A program made the translations under genes and the position numbers. Of a DNA stretch of 64,000 bases, positions 32,688 through 41,668 are shown in pieces; positions within the stretch are counted from its first letter, which is position 1; every line of letters begins with the position of its first letter. This DNA comes from Nonomuraea guangzhouensis (GTDB lineage Bacteria; Actinomycetota; Actinomycetes; Streptosporangiales; Streptosporangiaceae): NCBI RefSeq assembly GCF_019396345.1, contig NZ_JAHKRM010000023.1, positions 160,897 to 224,896 of the forward strand, given 5' to 3'. Under the pieces are notes generated by a model. It did no database searches, was not told the origin of the DNA, and saw nothing but the letters and a program-made list of their open reading frames with translations.

Positions 32688-32743
32688 ACAAAATGACCAC
32701 AATAGGGTTGCCGGAGATCGGGTCGCTGGGACATGCTCGGGAG

Positions 32744-33289
32744 ATGATGGACGACCGGAGGCTGGTGCGGATCTCGAAATACCTGGCCAAGCACCTACGC
32801 CATGAGCCCGAGCGGATCGGGATCGAGCTGGACGAGCGCGGCTGGGTGGAGGTCGACGTCTTCCTGCGGGCCGCCGCCTCCCATGGGTTCCCCATCGACC
32901 CGGCCGACCTGCAGCGGGTCGTGGCGGGCAACGACAAGCAGCGGTTCGCGCTGGCGAACGGCAGGATCCGGGCGAACCAGGGCCATTCCCTCGAAATAGA
33001 CCTGGACCTGCCGGTGGCGGAGCCGCCCGCGTACCTCTATCACGGCACGGTGGCGAGGAGCCTGCCCGCGATCCGGGCCGAGGGCCTGCGGCCGATGAAC
33101 CGCCACCACGTCCACCTGTCGCCCGACCGCGAGACGGCCACGCGGGTGGGAGCTCGGCGGGGCAAGCCGGTGGTCCTGTCGGTGGACGCGGGGGCGATGC
33201 ACGAGGCCGGACACGAGTTCCGCGTCAGCGCCAACGGAGTGTGGCTGGCGGACGGGGTGCCACCGGCGTTCCTCCGGTTCCCGGACTGA
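32744..33289 (+). CDS. kptA: RNA 2'-phosphotransferase (Tpt1/KptA family)
   Basis: This 181-residue enzyme transfers an internal RNA 2'-phosphate to NAD, giving ADP-ribose 1'',2''-cyclic phosphate. The N-terminal KYLAKHLRHEPERIG, the YLYHGT NAD-binding motif, MNRHHVHLSPD and the final FRVSANGVWLADGVPP agree with KptA. ATG 32744 fits the family start; the frame is open to 32693. Bacteria lack the eukaryotic tRNA splicing substrate, so the natural role is unclear. Confidence 0.88.
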   Translation: MMDDRRLVRISKYLAKHLRHEPERIGIELDERGWVEVDVFLRAAASHGFPIDPADLQRVVAGNDKQRFALANGRIRANQGHSLEIDLDLPVAEPPAYLYHGTVARSLPAIRAEGLRPMNRHHVHLSPDRETATRVGARRGKPVVLSVDAGAMHEAGHEFRVSANGVWLADGVPPAFLRFPD

Positions 33290-33322
33290 CGTCAGACTTT
33301 CGTCAGGGGTGGTCCTGGACGG

Positions 33323-33348
33323 TCGGCGGATCTTTTCTGGTCCGCCGA
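33323..33348 (+). terminator. hairpin between kptA and the serine hydrolase gene
   Basis: CGGCGGA (33324-33330) pairs with TCCGCCG (33341-33347) around a 10-base T-rich loop, and ATTTCT follows. It ends 17 bases before the next ATG, so it could end kptA transcription or affect the start of the next gene. Confidence 0.5.
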
Positions 33349-33365
33349 TTTCTACCGTCGTCATC

Positions 33366-34805
33366 ATGAAACGCAAGCTCATCGGCGCCCTCGCGGCGGC
33401 GACGGCGCTGATCGCCGCACTGTCCGGACCTTCGAACGCACAGGTCGCCGCGTCAACCGCCGAGCTGACCCCCGCCGCCATCGACGCCTACCTCGGCAAG
33501 GTCATGGAGGCCACCGCTCTGCCGGGCATATCCGTCGTGGTCACCCACAACGACCGAGTGATCCACGCCGCCGGCTACGGTCAGGGCTCCGACGGCAAGC
33601 CCGTCACCGCAGACACCCCCATGCGGGTCGCTTCGCTCAGCAAGTCGTTCACCGCCATGGCCGTGCTGACGCTGGTCGACGCGGGCAAGATCCAACTGGA
33701 CGAGCCGGTCGCCGAGCAACTGCCCGGCTTCCGCATGGCGGACCCACGCGCCACGACGATCACCGTACGCCAGCTGCTCAACCAGACCTCCGGCCTGTCC
33801 GACACCACCCTGGACATCGGCGCACTGGAGGAGACCACCTCCCTCACCCAGTACGTGGACCGGCTCAAGACCGGCACGCTCGCCACCGACCCCGGCACCC
33901 GCTGGGCGTACTGCAACGTCAACTACGACCTGGCCGCCCGCCTGGTCGAGGTCGCCGGAGGCCAGAGCTTCGACGACTACCTGAAGCAGCACGTCTTCAC
34001 CCCGCTCGGCATGACCCACAGCGCCCTGCGGCAGGAGGCGGTCCGGCCGTCGGACGGCTACAACTCGGTGTTCGGCGCCTGGATGGCCCGTCCCGAACTG
34101 CCCGGGTTCCTCGACGGCAGCGGCTCCGGCGGGGTCATCACCACCGCCGCCGACATGGGCGCCTGGCTGGTGAGCCAGAACGGCAAGGGGACGCAACTCG
34201 TCGAACCCCAGAGCCTGCGGACCATGCACTCCCCGTCGAAGGTCAGCGACTACGGCATGGGCTGGAGCCTCGACGACGACACCAAGCTGCTCGTGCACTC
34301 CGGCAACCTGTTCACCTACACCGCTGTCGAAGCGATCTCCCCGGAGACCGGCTACGGCTTCGCGGTCATGACCAACAGCGCGGCCCTCACCGACGACACG
34401 TACACCGTCGCCACCGGTCTCTTCGCGATGGCCGAGGGGCGGACGCCCGAGGTGCCCGGTGGTGAGCGGCAGACGTTCGAGCTGGTGCTCGGCCTCATCG
34501 GGCTGGCAGCCGTCGGGTTGGGCATCGTGGGCGTAGCTCGGTCACGACGCTGGGCGGCCGGGCGGGCCGGGCGTCCCGGGTGGCGGGTCGCGTCGCGGAT
34601 GGTGCCCGTGCTGCTGCCGGTCGCAGTATTGGCGGCATATCCGGACCTGATCTCGTTCATCTCGAACGGGCGGACGGTCACCTGGGCCCAGCTCACCTAC
34701 TTCCCCGTACCCCTCACGATCACGCTGACGGTCGCGGCGCTGGCAGGCGCGGCCACGGCGGTGATGCGGCTCATCCGGCTGCGCTCGATAAGGTCTAGCA
34801 GGTGA
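33366..34805 (+). CDS. serine hydrolase, class C beta-lactamase fold, membrane-anchored
   Basis: This 479-residue protein has a signal peptide near 1-25 and a penicillin-binding/class C domain. The nucleophile motif is SLSK (Ser90-Lys93), with YCN near 180 and HSG near 318. After about residue 370 there are three membrane helices, so the enzyme domain faces outside. It may be a D-peptidase or esterase rather than a beta-lactamase. The stop overlaps the histidine kinase start by four bases, so it is part of a three-gene operon. Confidence 0.85.
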   Translation: MKRKLIGALAAATALIAALSGPSNAQVAASTAELTPAAIDAYLGKVMEATALPGISVVVTHNDRVIHAAGYGQGSDGKPVTADTPMRVASLSKSFTAMAVLTLVDAGKIQLDEPVAEQLPGFRMADPRATTITVRQLLNQTSGLSDTTLDIGALEETTSLTQYVDRLKTGTLATDPGTRWAYCNVNYDLAARLVEVAGGQSFDDYLKQHVFTPLGMTHSALRQEAVRPSDGYNSVFGAWMARPELPGFLDGSGSGGVITTAADMGAWLVSQNGKGTQLVEPQSLRTMHSPSKVSDYGMGWSLDDDTKLLVHSGNLFTYTAVEAISPETGYGFAVMTNSAALTDDTYTVATGLFAMAEGRTPEVPGGERQTFELVLGLIGLAAVGLGIVGVARSRRWAAGRAGRPGWRVASRMVPVLLPVAVLAAYPDLISFISNGRTVTWAQLTYFPVPLTITLTVAALAGAATAVMRLIRLRSIRSSR

Positions 34806-35809
34806 GAAACGGGGCGATTCTGGCGGTTGTCGCGGGGATCAGCCTGGTCAACGGGCTGCACCTCGACTTCATCCCGGTCTGGCGGCAGTTGCTGTTCGTG
34901 GTGGTGTCCGTGGTCGCCTACCTGCACGGCAGGCATCTTCCGGTACGCCGGGACTGGCTGGTCCTGGGGGTGGTCGCGATACCCGGTGTCGTGGCGCTGG
35001 GGGTGAACCTCTGGGACGGGGTGGGCGCGCTGATGGCCATGGGGCTGTTCGCGGTGCTGCCCTGGTTGGCGGGGCGGTTCCGGCGGCAGCAGGCGGAGCT
35101 GGTCGAGGCGGGACGGCAGCGGGTCGGTCAGCTGGAGCGGGAGCAGCAGTACACCGCCGAACGCGTCAAGCTCCACGAACGCGCTCGTATCGCCTCCGAC
35201 ATGCACGATTCGCTCGGCCATGAGCTGGCGCTGATCGCGCTGCGGGCCGGGGCCCTGGAGCTGGCCGCCGACATGAGCGAGGCGAACCGGGAGGCGGCCG
35301 CCCAGCTGCGGGTCTCGGCGGTGACGGCCACCGACCGGTTGCGCCGTACCGTCGGCCTGCTGCGGGACTCGGGCGGCGCCCCGACGGACCCACCGGACGA
35401 ATCGATCGAGGCGCTGGTCGAACGGGCGGTGCGGGCCGGCATGACGGTGACCCTGCGTCGCGACGAACGCTCGGCGGTCCTGCCGCCGCTGCTGGACCGG
35501 GCCGTGCACCGCGTGACGCAGGAGTCGCTGACCAACGCCGCCCGCTACGCACCCGGCGCCGAGGTCCAGATCACCATCGAACGCGACGCCGGTACGCTCA
35601 CCGTCACTGTGTCCAACGAAGCGGCTTCGGCCGGCGACGGCGCCCAGCAAGGGCCCGTCCCGGCTCCCGGCGGTGGCACCGGGCTCGCGAGCCTGCGGGA
35701 ACGGGTCCGGCTACTGGGCGGCACGCTGGAAGCCGGGAAGCGTATGGGCGGGTTCGCCGTGACGGCCCGGTTCCCCTGGCGGCCGTCCGAAACAGGAGAA
35801 AGCGCATGA
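34802..35809 (+). CDS. NarL-family sensor histidine kinase
   Basis: This 335-residue kinase has about four membrane helices in the first 95 residues, then the HisKA_3 dimerisation helix with phospho-acceptor His135 (SDMHDSLGHE), and an ATPase domain with ESLTNAARYAP and GGTGLASLRERV. It lacks a large outside domain, so it senses within the membrane or a partner, perhaps the upstream serine hydrolase. GTG 34802 overlaps the hydrolase stop; the end overlaps the regulator start. Confidence 0.9.
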   Translation: MRNGAILAVVAGISLVNGLHLDFIPVWRQLLFVVVSVVAYLHGRHLPVRRDWLVLGVVAIPGVVALGVNLWDGVGALMAMGLFAVLPWLAGRFRRQQAELVEAGRQRVGQLEREQQYTAERVKLHERARIASDMHDSLGHELALIALRAGALELAADMSEANREAAAQLRVSAVTATDRLRRTVGLLRDSGGAPTDPPDESIEALVERAVRAGMTVTLRRDERSAVLPPLLDRAVHRVTQESLTNAARYAPGAEVQITIERDAGTLTVTVSNEAASAGDGAQQGPVPAPGGGTGLASLRERVRLLGGTLEAGKRMGGFAVTARFPWRPSETGESA

Positions 35810-36459
35810 TCCGAGTCCTGCTGGCCGATGACGAGCCCATGGTCCGGGCCGGGGTCAGGTCGATCCTGGCCACCGACACCGGCATCGAGGTGGTGGCCGA
35901 GGCCGGAGACGGCCGGGAGGCCGTCGAGTTGGCCCTCGCGCACCGGCCGGACGTGGCGATGCTCGACATCCGTATGCCCCGCCTGGACGGCCTGGCCGCG
36001 GCGGCCGAGTTGCGGGCCGTGCTGCCGGACCTCGCGGTGGTCATGCTGACCACGTTCGACGAGCGCGAGTACGTGGCCAGGGCGCTCGAGGTGGGCGCGG
36101 GCGGTTTCCTGCTCAAGGCCGCCGATCCGCGCGAGCTGATCATCGGCGTCCGGGCGGTCGCGGGCGGCGCGGCGTACCTGTCGCCCCGCATCGCCCACCA
36201 GGTCATCGCCGAGCTGAACGACGGCCGGCTCACCCGCACCACCACCGCCCGCAAGCGGACGGAATCCCTCACCCCGCGCGAACACGAGGTGCTGGCCCTC
36301 ATCGGCCGCGGCCTGTCCAACCAGGACATCGGCCGCGAGCTGTTCGTGTCGCAGGGTACGGTCAAGGCCCACGTCAGCGCGATCCTCCTGCGGCTGGAGG
36401 TGACCAACCGGGTCCAGGCCGCGATCATCGCCTATGAGGCGGGCCTGGTCACGGACTGA
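35806..36459 (+). CDS. NarL/FixJ-family response regulator
   Basis: This 217-residue regulator has a receiver domain with phospho-acceptor Asp54 (MLDIRMP), acidic Asp8/Asp9, and switch Lys near 106 (LLKAADPRE). The C-terminal LuxR HTH is near 152-205 (LTPREHEVLALIGRGLSNQDIGREL). It overlaps the kinase gene by four bases and is its obvious partner. Its 3' end overlaps the convergent Lrp gene by 11 bases. Confidence 0.92.
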   Translation: MIRVLLADDEPMVRAGVRSILATDTGIEVVAEAGDGREAVELALAHRPDVAMLDIRMPRLDGLAAAAELRAVLPDLAVVMLTTFDEREYVARALEVGAGGFLLKAADPRELIIGVRAVAGGAAYLSPRIAHQVIAELNDGRLTRTTTARKRTESLTPREHEVLALIGRGLSNQDIGRELFVSQGTVKAHVSAILLRLEVTNRVQAAIIAYEAGLVTD

Positions 36460-36931
36460 GGACATCCGGCGGTTCGTACGGCAGCAGGCCCGGCGCGGTG
36501 TTGTGCACCTGCTGGAAGATGACCGACGTACGGAACCCGGCGATCTCCCGCCGCTTGCTGAGCCGGTCGAGCAGGAAGGCGTGCAGGTGGTCCAGGTCCT
36601 GGACCGCCACGTGCAGCAGGAAGTCGTCCCCACCCGCCAGGACGAACACGCTCAGCACCTCCGGCTGCTCGGCCGCCGACTGCTTGAACGTCTCGATGAC
36701 CGTCCTGCTGAGCGGACGTACCTGGACGGAGACGAGCGCCTGCACGCTGCGGTTCAGTGCCGCCGGGGCGATGTCGGCGTGGTAGCCCCGGATGACCCCG
36801 CGCCGGGTCAGGGCGCGGACGCGTTCCAGACAGGTGGAGGGGGCGACGCCCAGCTGTCTGGCCAGTTCCCGGTTCGATTGCCGCGCATCCGTTTGAAGAA
36901 GCCTAATGATCCCCGAATCAAGTTCATCCAC
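36449..36931 (-). CDS. Lrp/AsnC-family transcriptional regulator
   Basis: This regulator of about 160 residues has an N-terminal HTH (LDSGIIRLLQTDARQSNRELARQLGVAP) and an RAM-type ligand-binding domain (GVIRGYHADI...). The start GTG 36931 gives the normal Lrp length; the frame stays open upstream without family similarity. It is divergent from an amino acid exporter gene, the common arrangement in which Lrp/AsnC responds to amino acid and controls export. Confidence 0.86.
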   Translation of the reverse strand: MDELDSGIIRLLQTDARQSNRELARQLGVAPSTCLERVRALTRRGVIRGYHADIAPAALNRSVQALVSVQVRPLSRTVIETFKQSAAEQPEVLSVFVLAGGDDFLLHVAVQDLDHLHAFLLDRLSKRREIAGFRTSVIFQQVHNTAPGLLPYEPPDVLSP

Positions 36932-37011
36932 AGCGGCATTATCCCTGCAGAACCAATCAAACGTTCGCCAACGGGCGGGCACCGGCACGCATCCGACTAA
37001 TTTCGACAGAT

Positions 37012-38196
37012 ATGTCGGAGCAATTGAATGCCGGACAGGGCACGGCGATGCTGCTGGGCGGGGTACTCGGACCGGGCATGCTGGTGCTGCCCCAACTGGC
37101 CGCCAAGGCCGCAGGGCCGGCGTCGATCCTCGCCTGGGTGGGCCTGCTGGTGCTGAGCGCACCGGTGGCGATCACGTTCGCCACGCTCGGCGCCCGCTAC
37201 CCGAGCGGCGGCGGGGTGGCCGCCTTCACCGGCCTCGCCTTCGGCGGCCGGGCCGCCACGGTGGTCGGCTGGTGGTTCTACGGCGCGGTTCCGCTGGGCA
37301 TCGTGGCCGGCGCGCAGGTGGGCGCGGTCTACGTCGCCGCGACCCTGGGCGTGGACCAGACCACCGTCGCCGCCACCCTGCTCGCCGCCGCCTTCCTCGC
37401 CAACGCCGCGGGCCTGCGCACCTCGGGACGCCTCCAGGTGACCTTGGTACTCCTCCTGATCGCACTCCTGGCGACGGCTGTCATCACCGCCGCGCCACAT
37501 GCCAGCGCCGCGAATTTCACCCCTTTCGCCCCGTACGGCCTGGCAGGCGTGATCTCCGCGGCCGGCGTGCTCTTCTTCGCCTTCGTCGGCTGGGAAGCCG
37601 CCACCCACCTGTCCGCGGAGATCGGCGACATCAGAAGGGCCACCATGGTGAGCCTGCTCGTGATCGCCGTCCTCTACCTGAGCGTCTCCATCGTCTCGAT
37701 CGCCGTCCTGGGCCGCCCGGCCCCCATGTCCGCCCTGCTGGAGACCGGCATCGGCGGCGCGGCCGGTCCGATCACGATGGTCGCGGCCATTGCCCTCACC
37801 TTCGGCGCCATCAACACCTACATAGCCGGCGCCGCCCGCCTGGGCGCGTCCATGGCCGCGAACGGATCCCTGCCGTCCTGGTTCGGCAGAGGCGGCACAC
37901 CCGGACAGACCCCCTACCGCAGCCTGGCACTCCTGGCCGCCCTGACCGGTCTGGTCATGCTGTTGCCGGCGGACCTCGACACCCTCATGAGAGCCACCTC
38001 GGCCTGCCTGGCCGCGGTGACCACGGCGGGCGTGGCCGCGGCCACCCGAATCCTTCCGCGGGGACGGCAGCGCAACACGGCCGTCGCGGCGACCGCTCTG
38101 TCATGCATAGCCCTGGCCTGCTGCGGCACATACCTGGCAGTGCCGGCGGCTCTCTCCCTGATAGCCCTGCTGGCGGCAAAGCGGCAACGGGTGTAG
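37012..38196 (+). CDS. APC-family amino acid permease/exporter (YjeH-like)
   Basis: This 394-residue protein has about 12 membrane helices and the APC opening GTAMLLGGVLGPGMLVLP. The YjeH-type group exports methionine and branched-chain amino acids; export is inferred from this resemblance and from the divergent Lrp gene. An inverted repeat CGACAGATATGTCG (37004-37017) overlaps the ATG and may be a regulator site. The substrate is not proven. Confidence 0.82.
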   Translation: MSEQLNAGQGTAMLLGGVLGPGMLVLPQLAAKAAGPASILAWVGLLVLSAPVAITFATLGARYPSGGGVAAFTGLAFGGRAATVVGWWFYGAVPLGIVAGAQVGAVYVAATLGVDQTTVAATLLAAAFLANAAGLRTSGRLQVTLVLLLIALLATAVITAAPHASAANFTPFAPYGLAGVISAAGVLFFAFVGWEAATHLSAEIGDIRRATMVSLLVIAVLYLSVSIVSIAVLGRPAPMSALLETGIGGAAGPITMVAAIALTFGAINTYIAGAARLGASMAANGSLPSWFGRGGTPGQTPYRSLALLAALTGLVMLLPADLDTLMRATSACLAAVTTAGVAAATRILPRGRQRNTAVAATALSCIALACCGTYLAVPAALSLIALLAAKRQRV

Positions 38197-38287
38197 GCCC
38201 GAAACCGGGTGCGGCGGGTGGCGGGCGACCCAGGCTTGCCGTAGAAGGAAGAGAAAGAGACCCCTCACCGAACGGAAGAGGGACGCG

Positions 38288-40150
38288 ATGACCGACTACG
38301 CAAAGGCGAGAGAGCTCGGCGAGCAGGCCCGGGAGAAGGAGTGGACCCGCCCGAGCTTCGCGAAGCAGTTGTTCCTTGGAGACTTCCGCCTCGACCTGGT
38401 CTATCCCGCACCCACGCTGGCCGACGAGGCGACCAAGCGCGGGGAGGACTTCGTCAGAGCCGTCCGGCGGTATCTGGACACGCACGTCGATCCCGCCGCG
38501 ATCGAGCGGACCGCGCAGGTGCCCGACGAGGTGGTCAAGGGACTGGCCGAGCTCGGGGCGTTCGGGATCACGATCAGTCAGGACTACGGCGGTCTGGGCC
38601 TGCCGTACCTGTACTACTGCCGCGCGCTCATCCTCGTCGGGTCCTACTGCCCGGCGCTGGCCACGCTGCTGTCGGCGCACCAGTCGATCGGGGTGCCGCA
38701 GCCGCTGAAGCTGTTCGGCACCGAGGAACAGAAGCGGGAGTACCTTCCGAGGTGCGCGCGCGGCGAGGTGTCGGCGTTCCTGCTGACGGAGCCGGACGTG
38801 GGCTCCGACCCGGCGCGGCTGTCCACGACCGCCGTCAGAGACGGCGACGACTACGTGCTCGACGGCGTCAAGCTGTGGACGACGAACGGCGTGGTCGCCG
38901 ACCTGCTCGTGGTCATGGCCCGCACCGGCAAGAAGATCAGCGCGTTCGTGGTCGAGGCCGACTCGCCCGGCATCACGGTCAAGCGGCGCAACGCGTTCAT
39001 GGGGCTCAGGGGCATCGAGAACGGTGTCACCGAGTTCTCACAGGTCAGAGTGCCTGCCAAGAACCTCATCGGGCGCGAGGGCGAAGGGCTGAAGATCGCG
39101 CTCACCACCCTCAACACCGGGCGCCTGTCGCTGCCGGCCACGTGCGCGGGCAACGCCAAGTGGGCGGTGAAGATCGCTCGTGAGTGGGGCAACGCCCGGG
39201 TGCAGTGGGGGCGCAAGGTCGGTGAGCACGAGGCCGTCGCCACGAAGATCGCTTTCATCGCGGCCACCGCCTACGCCCTGGAGGCCGTCTGCGAGCTGAC
39301 CAGCCGCATGGCCGACGACCAGCGCAACGACATCAGGATCGAGGCCGCGCTGGCCAAGCTCTACGCCTCCGAGCTGTCGTACCAGGCGCTCGACGAACTG
39401 GTCCAGATCAGGGGCGGGCGCGGCTACGAGACCGCCGAGTCGCTGGCCGCGCGGGGCGAGCGCGGGGTGCCGGTCGAGCAGATGCTGCGCGACTCGCGGA
39501 TCAACCGGATCTTCGAGGGCTCCTCCGAGATCATGCGGCTGCTGATCACCCGCGAGGCGGTCGACGCCCACCTGTCGGCGGCCGGGGAGCTCATCAACCC
39601 CGACGCCTCCAGGAAGGAACGCGCGCAGGCGCTGCGACAGGCCGGCCGCTTCTACGCCCGCTGGCTGCCGACCCTGGTCGCGGGCAGCGGCAACCTGCCC
39701 GCCGGCTACGCCGAGTTCGGCCCGCTGGCCACCCACCTGCGCTTCGTGGAGCGGACCAGCAGGAAGCTGGCCCGCTCCACCTTCTACGGGATGTCCCGCT
39801 GGCAGGGGCGGCTCGAACACAAGCAGTCGTTCCTCGGCCGGATCATCGACATCGGGGCCGAACTGTTCGCCATGACGGCGGTCTGCGTCAAGGCCGAGGA
39901 GGACGCCCACGACCTGGGGCGGCGGCCGTACGAGCTGGCGGACACGTTCTGCCAGCAGGCGCGGCGGCGGGCGGAGGCGCTGTTCGCCAGGCTCTGGGAC
40001 AACAGCGACAGCCAGGACGCACGGCTGGCCCGCTATGTCCTCGAAGGCCGTTACACCTTCGTCGAGGAGGGCATTCTCGACCCGTCCATCGAAGGGCCGT
40101 GGATCGGATCGCCGCAGGGCGGGGAGAACGTACGGAGAAAGATCCTCTGA
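38288..40150 (+). CDS. acyl-CoA dehydrogenase family protein with C-terminal extension
   Basis: This 620-residue protein is longer than standard ACADs (~380). After an N-terminal ~35 extra residues come the ACAD domains with FLLTEPDVGSDPARL and IRGGRGYETAES, plus NRIFEGSSEIMRLL. The C-terminal ~180 residues are an extra helical domain, as in VLCAD/ACAD9-like enzymes. It probably oxidises long-chain or bulky acyl-CoAs. GGAAGAGGGACGCG precedes the ATG. It stands alone. Confidence 0.9.
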   Translation: MTDYAKARELGEQAREKEWTRPSFAKQLFLGDFRLDLVYPAPTLADEATKRGEDFVRAVRRYLDTHVDPAAIERTAQVPDEVVKGLAELGAFGITISQDYGGLGLPYLYYCRALILVGSYCPALATLLSAHQSIGVPQPLKLFGTEEQKREYLPRCARGEVSAFLLTEPDVGSDPARLSTTAVRDGDDYVLDGVKLWTTNGVVADLLVVMARTGKKISAFVVEADSPGITVKRRNAFMGLRGIENGVTEFSQVRVPAKNLIGREGEGLKIALTTLNTGRLSLPATCAGNAKWAVKIAREWGNARVQWGRKVGEHEAVATKIAFIAATAYALEAVCELTSRMADDQRNDIRIEAALAKLYASELSYQALDELVQIRGGRGYETAESLAARGERGVPVEQMLRDSRINRIFEGSSEIMRLLITREAVDAHLSAAGELINPDASRKERAQALRQAGRFYARWLPTLVAGSGNLPAGYAEFGPLATHLRFVERTSRKLARSTFYGMSRWQGRLEHKQSFLGRIIDIGAELFAMTAVCVKAEEDAHDLGRRPYELADTFCQQARRRAEALFARLWDNSDSQDARLARYVLEGRYTFVEEGILDPSIEGPWIGSPQGGENVRRKIL

Positions 40151-40155
40151 CGCGC

Positions 40156-40222
40156 GGTCTAGACCGGTTGTGAGGTTTTTTGCGTCTGAGTGTTTTCAAA
40201 CCGAGACCAACCGGTATAGACC
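40156..40222. promoter_or_regulatory. paired DasR-like (dre) operators before the sugar ABC operon
   Basis: GTCTAGACCGGTTG (40157-40170) and the complement of 40208-40221 (GTCTATACCGGTTG) are inverted copies with one difference, 37 bases apart. Each holds a GGTCTAGACC-type core (GGTCTAGACC at 40156-40165, GGTATAGACC at 40213-40222). This resembles the DasR element ACTGGTCTAGACCACT of GntR-type amino-sugar control. A TATAGA inside the second copy may be the -10. Confidence 0.65.
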
Positions 40223-40332
40223 AGACGCCAAATCGGGGCTTACTCTGACGCAAACGCGTTGAGCTGCGACTCACGCACCCGGTGGCTGGTACGGACCAGC
40301 GCGACCCGTCAGATGAGAAGGCGGTACTTTCG

Positions 40333-41598
40333 GTGAACATGAAACTTGTGGGCGGCGCCGCTCTCGGTCTGGCGACCGTGCTGGTCCTGTCCAGCTGCGG
40401 CTCGGGAGGCGACTCCGGGAGCACCTCGAAGTCCTCCGCCGGTGGCGCGGTGACGCTCAAGATGGTCGCCGCCGACTACGGCGACGGTCCGGGCAAGCCG
40501 AACTCCGGTGAGACGTTCTGGAAGGGCGTCGTGGACGAGTTCCAGGCGGCCAACCCGAACATCAAGGTCGAGGTCCAGGTCATCAACTGGAACGACATCG
40601 ACAAGCAGGTCGCCACCATGGTCCAGAACGGCCAGGTGCCCGACATCCTGCAGACCGGCGACTACTCCGGCTTCGTCAAGGACCAGCTCCTGTACAAGGT
40701 CGACGAGGTCCTGTCGCCCAACGTCTCCGGCGACATGCTGCAGAAGTTCGCCGACTTCGGCAAGGTCGACGGCGCCGCGTACGGCATCCCGTTCGTCTCC
40801 TCGGCCCGCGCCCTGTTCTACAACAAGGACCTGTTCAAGAAGGCCGGCATCGCCGAGCCGCCCAAGACCTGGGACGAGCTCAAGGCCGACGCCGAGAAGC
40901 TGAAGAAGGCCGGCGTCAGCCAGCCCTTCGGCCTCCCGCTCGGGCAGGAGGAGGCCCAGGCCGAGTCGTTCCTGTGGATGCTCGGCAACGGCGGCGGTTA
41001 CAAGGACGCCTCCGGCAAGTGGGCGATCAACTCCCCGCAGAACGTCGAGACGTTCAACTACGTGAAGGGCCTGGTCAACGCTGGCCTGACCACCCCCAAC
41101 CCGGGCACCAAGGACCGTAAGACCGTCTGGGAGGACTTCGGCGCCGGCAAGGTCGGCATGGTCAACGGCGGCCCGATGTCGATCCCGATCTTCGACGCGG
41201 CCGGGCTGAAGGACTACGGTGTCGCGCCGATCCCCGGCAAGTCCGGCCCGCTCGACACCACGCTCGGCGTCATGGACTGGATCATGGCGTTCAACAAGAA
41301 CGGCCACGCCGCCGAGATCAAGAAGTTCTTCGACTTCTTCTACACCGGCAGCGCCGCGCAGAAGATCAGCGACACCTACAAGCTGCTGCCCGTGACCAAC
41401 GGCGGCATCCAGAAGCTGTCGGGCGACGAGAAGCTCAAGCCGTTCCTCGACGCGCTGCCCAACGCCAGCTTCTACCCGTTCCAGGACCCGAAGTGGGCCG
41501 AGGTGAACCCGCAGATCAAGCAGACCATCGGCGGGGCCGTCAAGGACGACCCGGCCAAGGTGCTCGGCGAGCTTCAGAAGACCGCCGAGGCCAGTTGA
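40333..41598 (+). CDS. sugar ABC transporter substrate-binding lipoprotein
   Basis: This 421-residue lipoprotein has a type II signal peptide with lipobox LSSC followed by Gly/Ser, then a family 1 solute-binding fold (SGETFWKGVVDEFQAANPN; VDGAAYGIPFVSSARALFYN). It captures a sugar and hands it to the two permeases encoded downstream. GTG 40333 (or ATG 40339) fits the signal peptide; the frame is open to 40282. The DasR-like sites suggest an amino sugar such as N-acetylglucosamine or chitobiose; this is inference. Confidence 0.9.
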   Translation: MNMKLVGGAALGLATVLVLSSCGSGGDSGSTSKSSAGGAVTLKMVAADYGDGPGKPNSGETFWKGVVDEFQAANPNIKVEVQVINWNDIDKQVATMVQNGQVPDILQTGDYSGFVKDQLLYKVDEVLSPNVSGDMLQKFADFGKVDGAAYGIPFVSSARALFYNKDLFKKAGIAEPPKTWDELKADAEKLKKAGVSQPFGLPLGQEEAQAESFLWMLGNGGGYKDASGKWAINSPQNVETFNYVKGLVNAGLTTPNPGTKDRKTVWEDFGAGKVGMVNGGPMSIPIFDAAGLKDYGVAPIPGKSGPLDTTLGVMDWIMAFNKNGHAAEIKKFFDFFYTGSAAQKISDTYKLLPVTNGGIQKLSGDEKLKPFLDALPNASFYPFQDPKWAEVNPQIKQTIGGAVKDDPAKVLGELQKTAEAS

Positions 41599-41668
41599 CC
41601 CGTCGAGGGTCCGTACGGTCGGCGCTCCGCGTCCAGGGCGCCGGCCGTACCGTATCGGAAGGTTCCGC

